Positions 19,825 through 28,060 of a stretch of DNA of 64,000 bases are shown here, one piece after another. Each line of letters opens with the position of its first letter. Position 1 is the first letter of the stretch. The notes under the pieces are model-generated. The model had not been told where the DNA came from. It saw only the letters and a program-made list of their open reading frames with translations, and made no database searches. Location of the stretch: NCBI RefSeq assembly GCF_001426585.1, contig NZ_LMEI01000013.1:62227-126226 (forward strand), written 5' to 3'. A program made the position numbers and the translations under genes. The stretch comes from Streptomyces sp. Root431 (GTDB taxonomy: Bacteria > Actinomycetota > Actinomycetes > Streptomycetales > Streptomycetaceae).

Positions 19825-20777
19825 GCCGCCACCTCCTTCTCCTGCTCGCGTTCGGTGAGCCTCAGGAAGGCCTCGTCCAGCGTCGGCCGCCGCAGCGCGA
19901 TGTCCTCGGCCTCGATCCCCGCCTCGCCGAGGGCGCGGACGGTCTCGGTGAGCGAGGCCATCCGGTCCGCCACGGGCGCGCTGAGGAGCCGCCGGTCGGC
20001 ATCCACGCTCACCTCGGACCGGGCCGCCGGCAGCAGCCCGGCCGCCTCGTCGAGCCGCGCCGCGTCCCGGACGACCACGTCGATGCGGTCCGCGCCGACC
20101 CTCGCCTTGAGCTCGCCGGCCGTGCCGTCGGCGACGACCCGCCCCCGGTCCACGACCGAGATCCGGTCGGCGAGCCGGTCGGCCTCCTCCAGGTACTGCG
20201 TCGTGAGCAGGACGGTCGTGCCCCCGCCGACCAGGGAGCGCACGGACTCCCACACCTCGCCGCGGCCGCGCGGGTCGAGCCCGGTCGTCGGCTCGTCGAG
20301 GAAGAGCACCTCGGGATCGGTGATCAGCGAGGCGGCCAGGTCGAGCCGCCGCCGCATGCCGCCGCTGTACTGCTTGACGGGCTTGCGGCCGGTGTCCGTG
20401 AGGCCGAAGCGCTCCAGGAGCTCGTCGGCGCGCGCCCCGGCGCCCCGCGCGCCCAGGTGGTGGAGCCGGCCGAACATCTCCAGGTTCTGCCGGCCGCCCA
20501 GCTCCTCGTCGAGGGCGGCGTGCTGCCCGAGCAGCCCGATCCGCCGGCGCACCTCCCGTGCCTCGGTCCGTACGTCGTGGCCCGCGACCCGCACCAGGCC
20601 CTCGTCGTGGCGCAGCAGGGTGGCCAGGATCCGTACCGTCGTGGTCTTTCCCGCGCCGTTGGGGCCCAGCAGGCCGTGGACGGTGCCGCGGCCGACGGCC
20701 AGGTCGAGCCCGGCCAGGGCGTCCTTCTCGCCGTACCGCTTCCGCGCGCCCTCCATGAGGATCGCTTCCGTGTGCAT
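19821..20777 (-). CDS. ABC transporter ATPase (DrrA-like)
   Basis: A 318-residue nucleotide-binding subunit. Walker A GPNGAGKT (38-45), signature YSGGMRRRLDL, Walker B VLFLDEPTTGLD and the switch His-equivalent TTQYLEEAD (Gln replaces His, as in DrrA) are present. The C-terminal 90 residues are the DrrA-type accessory domain. ATG 20777 is fixed by GGGAGGA at good spacing; an upstream ATG at 20807 would lie inside the operator. The gene is under a PadR-type palindrome and follows padR. Confidence 0.93.
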   Translation of the reverse strand: MHTEAILMEGARKRYGEKDALAGLDLAVGRGTVHGLLGPNGAGKTTTVRILATLLRHDEGLVRVAGHDVRTEAREVRRRIGLLGQHAALDEELGGRQNLEMFGRLHHLGARGAGARADELLERFGLTDTGRKPVKQYSGGMRRRLDLAASLITDPEVLFLDEPTTGLDPRGRGEVWESVRSLVGGGTTVLLTTQYLEEADRLADRISVVDRGRVVADGTAGELKARVGADRIDVVVRDAARLDEAAGLLPAARSEVSVDADRRLLSAPVADRMASLTETVRALGEAGIEAEDIALRRPTLDEAFLRLTEREQEKEVAA

Positions 20778-20800
20778 TCCGATTCCTCCCGAAAACACCT

Positions 20801-20816
20801 TAGTCAAATTTGACCA
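20801..20816. promoter_or_regulatory. operator 1, PadR-type palindrome before the ABC exporter
   Basis: TAGTCAAATTTGACCA contains the perfect 12-bp palindrome GTCAAATTTGAC (20803-20814), 26 bases before the ATPase start codon. The same core recurs at 20855 and 21534. Confidence 0.7.
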
Positions 20817-20854
20817 CTTGCCACCGACGAAGGAAGGTATGCCCTCGCGGGCAG

Positions 20855-20872
20855 CTAGTCAAGCTTGATTAG
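20855..20872. promoter_or_regulatory. operator 2, overlapping the padR stop
   Basis: CTAGTCAAGCTTGATTAG is a near-perfect 18-bp palindrome around TCAAGCTTGA. It overlaps the padR stop codon. Its centre is 55 bp from that of operator 1, close to five helical turns, which would permit cooperative binding. Confidence 0.6.
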
Positions 20873-21519
20873 TCGCGAGAATCCTCAGGATCCTCATCGC
20901 CGGACCCCGTCGCGAACGGGTTCTCCTCACCCTCGGCGAGCACGCCCACGAAGGGATCCCCCTCGCCCGCGAACACGTACGCCCCGCCCTCGATCCGCTC
21001 GATCAGGCCGAGCGTCCACTCCTTGCCGGCGTCCGCCGAGTGGATCCACAGGTGCATGATCTCGCCGATGTGCCCGAGCTGGCCCGGGCCGCCCTCCGGC
21101 GTGTAGTACTCGGTGACCGACGCGCGCCACTCGTCGAGCGCCCGCACCCGCCGGCGCAGCAGCTCCGCCGCCTCCGCCCTGGGGAGGTCCACGATGAAGC
21201 CGATCCCCGCCGACAGGACGTCCATCTTCTGGTCGTACGTGGTCAGGGCCTCGCGGAGCAGCGTGAAGTACTCCTCCGCGCCCTGCTCCGTCAGCTCGTA
21301 CTCGACGCGCGGCGGCCCGCCGACCGCGCTCGGCGCGATCTCGTGGGCGTGCAGCAGTCCCTGCTTCGCCATCTGCTTGAGCGCGTGATAGATCGAGCCG
21401 GGCTTGGCGTTGGACCATTCGTGCGCGCCCCAGAACTCCAGGTCGTTGCGCACCTGATAGCCGTGGGCGCGGCCGTGCTGCTTCACCGCGCCCAGGACGA
21501 GCAGCCGGATCGCCGACAT
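20869..21519 (-). CDS. PadR family transcriptional regulator
   Basis: A 216-residue regulator. The N-terminal winged helix (SAIRLLVLGAVKQHGRAHGYQVRNDL ... GSIYHALKQMAKQGLL) is the PadR signature and the helical C-terminal region mediates dimerisation. The acidic tail (EDPEDSRD) is unusual. ATG 21519 has GGGAGG about 8 bases upstream, and the promoter region carries a copy of the operator, implying autorepression. It is the likely ligand-responsive repressor of the downstream ABC exporter. Confidence 0.92.
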   Translation of the reverse strand: MSAIRLLVLGAVKQHGRAHGYQVRNDLEFWGAHEWSNAKPGSIYHALKQMAKQGLLHAHEIAPSAVGGPPRVEYELTEQGAEEYFTLLREALTTYDQKMDVLSAGIGFIVDLPRAEAAELLRRRVRALDEWRASVTEYYTPEGGPGQLGHIGEIMHLWIHSADAGKEWTLGLIERIEGGAYVFAGEGDPFVGVLAEGEENPFATGSGDEDPEDSRD

Positions 21520-21533
21520 CCCCCACACCTCCC

Positions 21534-21549
21534 TAGTCAATTTTGACCA
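21534..21549. promoter_or_regulatory. operator 3, upstream of padR
   Basis: TAGTCAATTTTGACCA matches operator 1 except for the central bases and lies 15 bases before the padR start, where a repressor would block its own promoter. Confidence 0.65.
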
Positions 21550-21559
21550 GGGTACGGGG

Positions 21560-22102
21560 TCACCCCCAGCCCTGCTCCTGCTTGATCAGGTCGAAGGAGC
21601 CCTTGCCGTCCAGGGACTCGCGGATGACGTCCGCGTGCCCGGCGTGCCGCCCCGCCTCCTGGACGAGGTGCATCAGCATCCAGCGGACCGACACCCGGCC
21701 GTCCTTCGGGAACCACGGCGCCTCCGGCAGCGGGAAGGTGTCGTCCAGGCTCGGCACCGAGCGGGCGAACTCCTCGGTCTCCTTCGCCACGCCCGACCAG
21801 AACTCCATGATCTCCGGGATCGTCTCGTCCCCGACGAGCTTGAAGCCCTCGCTCCAGGTGTCCTCGGTGCGCTGCTTCTCGTTGGGCCGCTGCTGCGCGA
21901 GGCGGAGCCAGTTCAGCTCGACCTCGGCGACGTGCTTGAGCAGGCCCGACAGGGTCAGCTCGCTGGCGCTGGGGCGGCTCGCCGCCTGCTCCTCGGTGAG
22001 GCCGAGGAGCGAGCGGCGGATCGCGGCGCGCTGGGCCTCGATGAAGTTGAGGAGCGCCCCGCGCTCGTCGCCGTGGGCCTCGGTGGGAACGAGAGCAACC
22101 AT
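21560..22102 (-). CDS. DinB family protein (DUF664)
   Basis: A 180-residue four-helix-bundle protein of the DinB/YfiT-like superfamily. Metal-binding histidines are expected in LLKHVAEVELNW (about residue 56) and HLVQEAGRHAGHADVIRESL (about 145-158). Members include thiol-dependent S-transferases; in actinomycetes some use mycothiol or are simply uncharacterised. ATG 22102 is the first good start. It precedes padR on the same strand, 40 bases away. Confidence 0.85.
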   Translation of the reverse strand: MVALVPTEAHGDERGALLNFIEAQRAAIRRSLLGLTEEQAASRPSASELTLSGLLKHVAEVELNWLRLAQQRPNEKQRTEDTWSEGFKLVGDETIPEIMEFWSGVAKETEEFARSVPSLDDTFPLPEAPWFPKDGRVSVRWMLMHLVQEAGRHAGHADVIRESLDGKGSFDLIKQEQGWG

Positions 22103-22202
22103 GGTGTCCGCCTTCCGGTACGTCTACGCCGATGGGTGCCGGGGAGGCCTTGGCCCCTCCCGACACCCATCAAGTTACGCACCCTTGCGGACAGCTTCTG
22201 TC

Positions 22203-23660
22203 CTAGAAGGGGAAACGGCTCCGGCCGTGCTGGATCGAGATCCACTTCTGCGTGGTGAAGGCGTCCACCATCGCGTCGCCGTTGAGCCGCCCGATGCCCG
22301 AGTGCTTCTCGCCGCCGAAGGGCACGATCGGCTCGTCGTGCACGGTGCCGTCGTTGATGTGGATCATGCCGGTGTGGATGCGCTGGGCGATCCGCACGCC
22401 GCGCTCGACGTCCCCGGTGTGGACGGCGCCGCTGAGCCCGTACGGGGTGTCGTTGGCGATCCGCACGGCCTCGTCCTCGCCGTCGAAGGGGACGATGAGC
22501 GCGACCGGGCCGAAGATCTCCTGGCTGAGCACGGGCGAGTCGGCCGGGATGCCGCTCAGGACGGACGGCGAGACGACGTTCCCGTCGACCGCGCCGTGGA
22601 GCAGGGCCGTCGCGCCGGCCGCGACCGTCTGGTCGACGAGCGAGGAGACGGCCTCCGCCTGCTGGGAGTTGATCAGCGGGCCGATGTGCGTGGCGGGGTC
22701 GGCCGGGTCGCCGACGCGCAGGGTCTTCACCTTCGCCACGAACTTCTCGGTGAACTCCGCCTCCAGGCTGCTGTCCACCAGGATGCGGTTGGCGGCCATG
22801 CAGACCTGGCCCTGGTGCACGAAGCGGCTGAAGACGGCCGCGTCCACCGCGTAGTCGACGTCGGCGTCGTCGAGGACGATCAGCGCGCTGTTGCCGCCGA
22901 GTTCGAGGACGGCGTGCTTGAAGTTCTGCGCGCAGACCGTGGCGACGTGCCGGCCGACCTTGTCGGAGCCCGTGAAGGAGATGACCTTCGGGACGGGGTG
23001 GGTGAGGAGCGCGTCGCCGATCTCGGCGATGTCGGTGACGACGACGTTCAGCAGACCGGCCGGGAGGCCGGCCTCCTCCAGGACCTTGGCGACGAGGGTG
23101 CCGCCGCAGATCGGGGTGTTCTGGTGGGGCTTGAGGACGACCGCGTTGCCGAGGGCGAGCGCGGGCGCGACCGACTTGATCGAGAGGAGGAAGGGGAAGT
23201 TGAAGGGGGAGATGACGCCGACGACACCGACCGGGAGGCGGTAGACGCGGTTCTCCTTGCCGTCGACCGGCGAGGGCAGGATGCGGCCCTCGGGGCGCAG
23301 GGCCAGCTGGACGGCCTCGCGCAGGAACTCCTTGGCGAGGTGCAGTTCGAAGGCGGCCTTGAGGCGGGTGCCGCCGAGCTCGGCGACGATCGTCTCGGCG
23401 ATCTCCGCCTCGCGGTCCTCGACGATCCGCAGCGCGCGCTCGAAGACGAGCCGGCGCGTGTACGGGTTGGTCGCGGCCCACTCGGCCTGCGCGCGCTCGG
23501 CGGCCCGGTAGGCGTGGTCGACCTCGTCAGCGGTGGCGACGGTGATCGACGCGAGCTTCTCCCCGGTGTACGGATTGAAGTCGATGATGTCCCACGAGCC
23601 GCTGCCCGGCTTCCACTCGCCGTCGATGTACTGGTGGGCCAGGTCGGTGAAGTGCGACAT
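22203..23660 (-). CDS. aldehyde dehydrogenase (benzaldehyde dehydrogenase-like)
   Basis: A 485-residue NAD(P)-dependent aldehyde dehydrogenase. The cofactor-site SPFNFPFLLSIKSVAPALALGN, catalytic Glu in LELGGNSALIVL, nucleophile Cys in HQGQVCMAANR and the oligomerisation tail are intact. The sequence pattern resembles aryl-aldehyde (vanillin or benzaldehyde) dehydrogenases more than betaine-aldehyde enzymes. No linked aromatic pathway is visible. Confidence 0.9.
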   Translation of the reverse strand: MSHFTDLAHQYIDGEWKPGSGSWDIIDFNPYTGEKLASITVATADEVDHAYRAAERAQAEWAATNPYTRRLVFERALRIVEDREAEIAETIVAELGGTRLKAAFELHLAKEFLREAVQLALRPEGRILPSPVDGKENRVYRLPVGVVGVISPFNFPFLLSIKSVAPALALGNAVVLKPHQNTPICGGTLVAKVLEEAGLPAGLLNVVVTDIAEIGDALLTHPVPKVISFTGSDKVGRHVATVCAQNFKHAVLELGGNSALIVLDDADVDYAVDAAVFSRFVHQGQVCMAANRILVDSSLEAEFTEKFVAKVKTLRVGDPADPATHIGPLINSQQAEAVSSLVDQTVAAGATALLHGAVDGNVVSPSVLSGIPADSPVLSQEIFGPVALIVPFDGEDEAVRIANDTPYGLSGAVHTGDVERGVRIAQRIHTGMIHINDGTVHDEPIVPFGGEKHSGIGRLNGDAMVDAFTTQKWISIQHGRSRFPF

Positions 23661-23722
23661 GGTGGAGACCCCTCTACCCGCTACCTGCGATCAGACTGAT
23701 GTGGCGTCATCGTACTGATGTG

Positions 23723-24613
23723 TCAGGAGAGTTGGAGGAGTCCCCGGAGAAGGTCCCGGCTTTCGGCCGGATCCGGACTGTCCTTCTGGAGGCGCTCCAT
23801 CACGCGCTGGTACTGGGCGACCTCCTCGCGCTTGTCGACGTAGAGGGCGCTGGTGAGCTGCTCCAGGTAGACGATGTCGGAGAGGTCGGACTCGGGGAAG
23901 CTCAGCATCGTGAAGGCGCCGCTCTCGCCGGCGTGACCGCCGAAGCTGAAGGGCATGACCTGGAGGGTGACCCCGGGGTGCTCGGAGATCTCGATCAGAT
24001 GCTTCAACTGCCCCCGCATGACGGCGCGGTCGCCGTAGGGGCGGCGGAGCGCGGCCTCGTCGAGGACGGCGTGGAACTGCGGGGCCCGCTCGGAGACGAG
24101 GACCTTCTGCCGCTCCAGGCGGAGGGCGACACGGCGGTCGATCTCGGCGCGCGGAGCCTCGGGCATGCCGCGGGTGACGACGGCCTGGGCGTACGCCTCG
24201 GTCTGCAACAGGCCGTGGACGAACTGGACTTCGTAGACGCGGATGAGGGAGGCGGCGCCTTCGAGGCCGATGTACGTGGGGAACCAGCCGGGCAGGACGT
24301 CGCCGTAGCTGTGCCACCAGCCGGTGACGTTGGCCTCACGGGCGAGCCCGAGGAGCGCGCCGCGCTCGGTCTCGTCGCCGACTCCGTAGAGGGTGAGCAG
24401 ATCCTCGATGTCCCTGGCCTTGAAGCTCACCCGTCCCAACTCCATACGGCTGATCTTGGATTCGGACGCGCGGATCGAGTAACCGGCCGCCTCGCGGGTG
24501 ATCCCGCGCGACTCGCGCAACCTCCTCAGCTGAGAGCCCAGCAGGATGCGCCGCACCACACTCCCGCTCGCTCCACCGGATTCGCCTGCGGTCACGGCTC
24601 TCAGCCTCCCCAT
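23723..24613 (-). CDS. XRE-family regulator with DUF5753
   Basis: A 296-residue protein. The N-terminal helix-turn-helix (SQLRRLRESRGITREAAGYSIRASESKISRMELGR) is followed by the DUF5753 sensor region typical of Streptomyces WhiJ-like developmental regulators (YEVQFVHGLLQTEAYAQAVV, VTLQVMPF). It pairs with the nearby HATPase and DUF397 genes, a recurring actinobacterial set. ATG 24613 gives the full HTH; GTG 24595 is an alternative. Confidence 0.9.
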   Translation of the reverse strand: MGRLRAVTAGESGGASGSVVRRILLGSQLRRLRESRGITREAAGYSIRASESKISRMELGRVSFKARDIEDLLTLYGVGDETERGALLGLAREANVTGWWHSYGDVLPGWFPTYIGLEGAASLIRVYEVQFVHGLLQTEAYAQAVVTRGMPEAPRAEIDRRVALRLERQKVLVSERAPQFHAVLDEAALRRPYGDRAVMRGQLKHLIEISEHPGVTLQVMPFSFGGHAGESGAFTMLSFPESDLSDIVYLEQLTSALYVDKREEVAQYQRVMERLQKDSPDPAESRDLLRGLLQLS

Positions 24614-24958
24614 TTACGGTGTCGAGCCCCCGTCGAGCCCCGGATTCTGCCACCAAACGCTTCAGCGCGTACACATTCGATTACGGAAAGAGGGCGACTT
24701 CCGGGCAAGTGATCGACGAATCGGGAGGGATCAGGGGTGGAACGGTGGCGGAACGGGGCTCGGGACACGCCGAATCGCCCGCCGACCCGCAGAAGATATG
24801 CACAGATTCACCACAGGGACGGACAGGTCCGGCGCGTGCACGTGCATCTGCCCTTGCATCCAGTGGTCGCTTTCGGAACCATGGACCCCGCGCAGCCGCG
24901 TACTCGTTCGTGTTGTCGTGTTGTCGCACCACAGTCGCGATTCCCGGGAGTGCCTCGC
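24614..24958. other. 345-base divergent intergenic region
   Basis: Separates the XRE regulator and the HATPase gene, which face away from each other. Reading frames run into it from the HATPase side, but codon bias and the strong ribosome site at 24947 argue that translation begins at 24959. It should hold two promoters; I cannot place -10 or -35 boxes with confidence. Confidence 0.5.
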
Positions 24959-25459
24959 ATGGGGACGAATGGATCGACCGTGCTCGAGCCGTTACGGCAG
25001 GGCCTTCCGCCGATCGATCCCGGCGCCGTCTCCACCTCCGCCTCCTGCGCCCTGCCCGCCCGGTACGAAGCCGTGCGCGGGGCCCGGAAGTTCACCAGCG
25101 CGACGCTCGACCGCTGGGACATGGCCGACCGCTTCGACGACGTGGCGCTGGTCGTCTCCGAGCTCGTCACCAACGCGCTGCGGCACGCGGTACCCCCCGA
25201 CGCGCCTCAGGAAGACGGCCAGAACCCGCCCGTGAGACTGCATCTCATGCGCTGGGCCTCGCGCCTCGTGTGCGCCGTGCGCGACCCGAGCGAGGCGAGC
25301 CCGGAGGCGCGCTGCAGCGAGGAGGACTTCGCCGCCGAGTCGGGCCGCGGGCTCTTCCTGGTGGAGTCCTTCAGCGACAGCTGGGGGTGGCACCCGCTCG
25401 CGGGGACGCTCCAGGGCAAGGTCGTGTGGGCGCTGTTCCGGGTCGGCCCCGAGCAGTAG
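24959..25459 (+). CDS. HATPase domain protein (RsbW/anti-sigma-like)
   Basis: A 166-residue GHKL-fold protein. The N box is VVSELVTNALRHA, and DPS...GRGLFLVESFSDSWGW supplies the G1/G2-type glycines. Anti-sigma-like ATPases of this size either bind sigma factors or act with XRE/DUF397 partners in Streptomyces development. ATG 24959 has GGGAG 8 bases upstream and matches the usual MGTNGST start. It ends at a strong bidirectional terminator shared with the DUF397 gene. Confidence 0.88.
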   Translation: MGTNGSTVLEPLRQGLPPIDPGAVSTSASCALPARYEAVRGARKFTSATLDRWDMADRFDDVALVVSELVTNALRHAVPPDAPQEDGQNPPVRLHLMRWASRLVCAVRDPSEASPEARCSEEDFAAESGRGLFLVESFSDSWGWHPLAGTLQGKVVWALFRVGPEQ

Positions 25460-25476
25460 GCGGCATCTGTACGTAG

Positions 25477-25521
25477 AAAGAGGAAGGGCCCCGGCGGTCT
25501 CCGCCGGGGCCCTTCCTCTTT
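25477..25521. terminator. bidirectional terminator
   Basis: A perfect 21-bp stem (25477-25497 with 25501-25521) and a 3-base loop between convergent genes. The arms end in AAAG/CTTT on both sides, as expected for a two-way terminator. Confidence 0.9.
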
Positions 25522-25543
25522 CCCGTTCCTCGTGACACCGGGC

Positions 25544-25786
25544 TCACACCAAGTGGTCGAACTCCCCGTCCTTGACGCCGAGAAGGAGCGCCTCTATCTC
25601 CGCCGGCGTGTAGACGAGTGCGGGCCCGTCGGGGTGGCGCGAATTGCGTACGGCAACGTTTCCCCCCGGAAGTTTCGCGAACTCCACGCAGGACCCCTGG
25701 GAGTTGCTGTGCCTGCTCTTCTGCCACACGACGCCTCGCAGCTCCGTGGCCGCCATGCCGTTGTACGCGCGATGCGCATGATGCAC
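25544..25786 (-). CDS. DUF397 domain protein
   Basis: An 80-residue protein. The DUF397 core is VVWQKSRHSNSQGSCVEFAKLPGGNVAVRNSRHPDGPALVY (described here in part), followed by the usual acidic helix PAEIEALLLGVKDGEFD. DUF397 proteins act with XRE-DUF5753 regulators and several control antibiotic production. GTG 25786 is chosen because GGGAG lies 6 bases upstream. It is convergent with the HATPase gene. Confidence 0.9.
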   Translation of the reverse strand: MHHAHRAYNGMAATELRGVVWQKSRHSNSQGSCVEFAKLPGGNVAVRNSRHPDGPALVYTPAEIEALLLGVKDGEFDHLV

Positions 25787-26044
25787 TGGTAGCTCCCGAG
25801 TTGCTTGGTGCAGGTGTCAACTTCCTCGGATCATAGCTGTGTTCATATGCCAATGCATGAGCAGATGCACGTGCACGGGGGGTGGCGTAGCGGCTACGCG
25901 ACTCAGCGTGCTACCTGCGAGTACGGCAGCTCGCACAGGCGAGCACGGCAGCCCGTATAGAGGACGCCATCGCGGCCCAGAGGGTTCGGTCGCGCTTCGC
26001 CGACTTTCGCGGGGACGCGCGCGCGACTTTCGCGCGCAGGGGGG

Positions 26045-27259
26045 TCAGACCTCCAGGAGGGTGTCGAAGGCCGAGGCGAACCCCTTCCAGGACTCGCGCC
26101 CGGCGGCGTACTCGGCGTCCGTGAGCAGGCAGGAGCCGAGGAGCTCGGACAGGCCTTCGCGGTCCAGGCCGGGCGAGGTGAAGACCAGGTGCTGGCAGCG
26201 GTCGCCGTGCTCCGGGTGCCAGTCGAGGGCCGCGGCGGCCCTGCGGACCGGCGGGACCATCTCCCAGGCGGCGTCGGGCAGCGAGGCCAGCCAGGGGCCG
26301 TGGCTCTCCACGCAGAGCGCGCCGCCCGCCGCGTCCCAGGCGAGCAGGGTGTCGGGCCGGTCGGCCAGGTAGAAGCGGCCGCGGCTGCGGGTGGCGGCGC
26401 AGGTCAGGCCCTCAAGGGCGGCATAGAGCCGCTCGGGATGGAAGGGCCGGTGGTGGTGCCAGACGTAGGTGGCGACGCCGTGCTCGTCCGCGTCCTGCGG
26501 CAGCAGCGCGCAGGCCGGGTGCTGGGCGGCGGCCGCGGCCTCCACGTCGAAGCCGGCGAAGACGGCGACGGCGAGCCCGCCGCCGTCGACCGGGATCCGC
26601 AGGGCGGTGGGGTGGAGCTGGTCGAGCAGGGCGCGGTCGGCATCCGCGTCGGCGCCCGGGGCGAGGTCGCCACCCGGGTCGAGGTCGCCACCCGAGTCGA
26701 CGTCGCCACCCGAGTCGGCGTCGGCGCTCTCGGCGACGTCGGAGCTCTCGGCGACGGCGAGCACGGGCGCGTACTCCAGCTGGCGCGCCCAGGTGTCGGC
26801 GACGGTACGGCGGTCGGTGGCGGCCGCGGCGAGGCCGACGTCGGCGAGGTCGTCGCCGTTGCCGAGGTACGGCAGGAGGAGGGCCGGGTCGACGGCGGTG
26901 ACGACGGCGCCGATGCGGAACCCGGCCGCGGCGACGACCTCGGCCATCGCCTTGGGTTCGACGGAGTCCCAGAGCTCGACCACCGCGAGTCGGGTGAGCC
27001 CGGAGTCGCGGAGGCGCGCGAGCTCGGGGACGAGGTCCTCGCGCAGGGCGCAGCAGGCGCAGTCGTTGACGAGCGGTGTCTCGCCGGCCGACAGGACGCT
27101 CGTGGCGTCGCGGACGGTACGGGCGACGGTCCCGGTGGCCGGGGCCGTCGCGAGGTCGTGGTGGAGCGCCACGCTGCCGGGGACGTCGGCCAGGAGCCGG
27201 TCCACGGCAGCGCGGCGGGCGTCGGAGTGGAGTCCTCCGACGAGGGCGACGGTGAACAT
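26045..27259 (-). CDS. CobW/COG0523-like protein with degenerate P-loop
   Basis: A 404-residue member of the COG0523 zinc-metallochaperone group by position and by the CxCC motif in NDCACCALREDLVPEL. The Walker A lysine is absent: the N-terminus reads VALVGGLHSDARRAAVDRLL where active GTPases have GxxGxGK(T/S). An acidic Asp/Gly repeat (ADSGGDVDSGGDLDPGGDL) interrupts the middle at about residues 180-205 and may bind metal. The C-terminal CobW domain (FHPERLYAALEGLTCAATRSRGRFYLADRP) is intact. ATG 27259 overlaps the rpmE2 stop by one base. Expected to be Zur-regulated. Confidence 0.8.
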   Translation of the reverse strand: MFTVALVGGLHSDARRAAVDRLLADVPGSVALHHDLATAPATGTVARTVRDATSVLSAGETPLVNDCACCALREDLVPELARLRDSGLTRLAVVELWDSVEPKAMAEVVAAAGFRIGAVVTAVDPALLLPYLGNGDDLADVGLAAAATDRRTVADTWARQLEYAPVLAVAESSDVAESADADSGGDVDSGGDLDPGGDLAPGADADADRALLDQLHPTALRIPVDGGGLAVAVFAGFDVEAAAAAQHPACALLPQDADEHGVATYVWHHHRPFHPERLYAALEGLTCAATRSRGRFYLADRPDTLLAWDAAGGALCVESHGPWLASLPDAAWEMVPPVRRAAAALDWHPEHGDRCQHLVFTSPGLDREGLSELLGSCLLTDAEYAAGRESWKGFASAFDTLLEV

Positions 27260-27528
27260 CAGCGGGCTGCCCCGGGGTCGTCGGCGCGCCTTCCGTACCG
27301 CTTCTCGAAGCGCTCGACGCGGCCCGCGGTGTCCAGGACGCGCGCGGTGCCGGTGTAGAAGGGGTGGCTCGCCGAGGAGATCTCGACGTCGACGACGGGG
27401 TACGTGCGCCCGTCCTCCCACTCGACGCTCTTGTCGCTGCCGAGCGTGGAACGGGTGAGGAAGGCGAAGCCGCCCGCCTTGTCACGGAAGACGACGGGCT
27501 CGTACGGGGGGTGGATGCCGGGCTTCAT
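27259..27528 (-). CDS. rpmE2: 50S ribosomal protein L31, zinc-free type B
   Basis: An 89-residue L31 paralogue without cysteines, so it needs no zinc. HPPYEPVVFRDKAGG and SSASHPFYTGTARVLDTAGRVERFEKRYG are characteristic of type B L31. Such paralogues replace zinc-binding L31 during zinc starvation. It lies 6 bases after rpmG and overlaps the CobW-like start. Confidence 0.95.
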   Translation of the reverse strand: MKPGIHPPYEPVVFRDKAGGFAFLTRSTLGSDKSVEWEDGRTYPVVDVEISSASHPFYTGTARVLDTAGRVERFEKRYGRRADDPGAAR

Positions 27529-27534
27529 GGTGGC

Positions 27535-27699
27535 TCAGCGCTCCTCTCGGAAGTCGACGTGCGCGCGGACGACCGGGTCGAACTTGCGCAGGGTGAGGCG
27601 GTCGGGGTCGTTGCGGCGGTTCTTGCGGGTGACGTAGGTGAATCCGGTGCCGGCGGTGGACCGGAGCTTGATGACGGGGCGGAGTTCGTTGCGGGCCAT
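27535..27699 (-). CDS. rpmG: 50S ribosomal protein L33, zinc-free paralogue
   Basis: A 54-residue L33 without the two CxxC zinc pairs. The protein begins MARNELRPVIKLRSTAG and continues FTYVTRKNRRNDPDRL. First gene of the minus-strand arm of the zinc-limitation locus; ATG 27699 lies 16 bases from the Zur-box-like palindrome. Confidence 0.93.
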   Translation of the reverse strand: MARNELRPVIKLRSTAGTGFTYVTRKNRRNDPDRLTLRKFDPVVRAHVDFREER

Positions 27700-27714
27700 G
27701 GTGTGTAGAGTAAA

Positions 27715-27735
27715 TGAAAATGGTTCCCATTTCCA
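27715..27735. promoter_or_regulatory. Zur-box-like palindrome
   Basis: TGAAAATGG - TTC - CCATTTCCA: 9-bp arms matching at 8 positions, AT-rich in a GC-rich background. It lies between divergent rpmG and rpmB and resembles actinobacterial Zur sites (TGAAAAT core). It would repress both arms when zinc is plentiful. Confidence 0.85.
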
Positions 27736-27823
27736 ATGACTCCTCGGAGAACCCTCCGCAGAGCACCACGGAGAGTCCTACGGAGAGCCCTAGGGAAAGC
27801 CCTATGGAGAGGCAGGTCACCCC

Positions 27824-28060
27824 TTGTCCGCCCACTGTCAGCTGACCGGCGCGCGGCCCGGATTCGGCAACCGGATCTCGCATTCCCACCGGCGCACCTC
27901 GCGCCGCTTCGACCCCAACATCCAGCGCAAGCGGTACTGGCTCGCCGGCGAGGGCCGGTACGTCCGGCTCACGCTCAGCGCCCGCGCGATCAAGACCGTC
28001 GACGCCATCGGGGTCGAGGCCGCCGTGGCCCGCATCCGGGCGCGCGGGGTGAGGGTCTGA
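27824..28060 (+). CDS. rpmB: 50S ribosomal protein L28, zinc-independent paralogue
   Basis: A 78-residue L28 starting MSAHCQLTGARPGFGNRISH. Only one Cys remains, so no CxxC zinc site. The start is TTG 27824; no other in-frame start fits, and GGAGAGGCAGG lies upstream. It is the first gene of the plus-strand arm. Its leader (27736-27823) contains imperfect tandem ACGGAGAGNCCTA units. Confidence 0.92.
   Translation: MSAHCQLTGARPGFGNRISHSHRRTSRRFDPNIQRKRYWLAGEGRYVRLTLSARAIKTVDAIGVEAAVARIRARGVRV

Noticed and set aside
24737..24958. Longer N-terminus for the HATPase protein
   Set aside because: The extra 74 residues are rich in His, Arg and Cys and unlike the family; GGGAG before ATG 24959 decides.
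25860..26040. Possible small gene upstream of DUF397
   Set aside because: No start with ribosome site and no coding bias; treated as intergenic.
27720..27845. A 41-codon frame from ATG 27720 (MVPISNDSSENPPQ...) in the rpmB leader
   Set aside because: Its start lies inside the Zur-like operator, so it would probably not be on the transcript, and it has no ribosome site.
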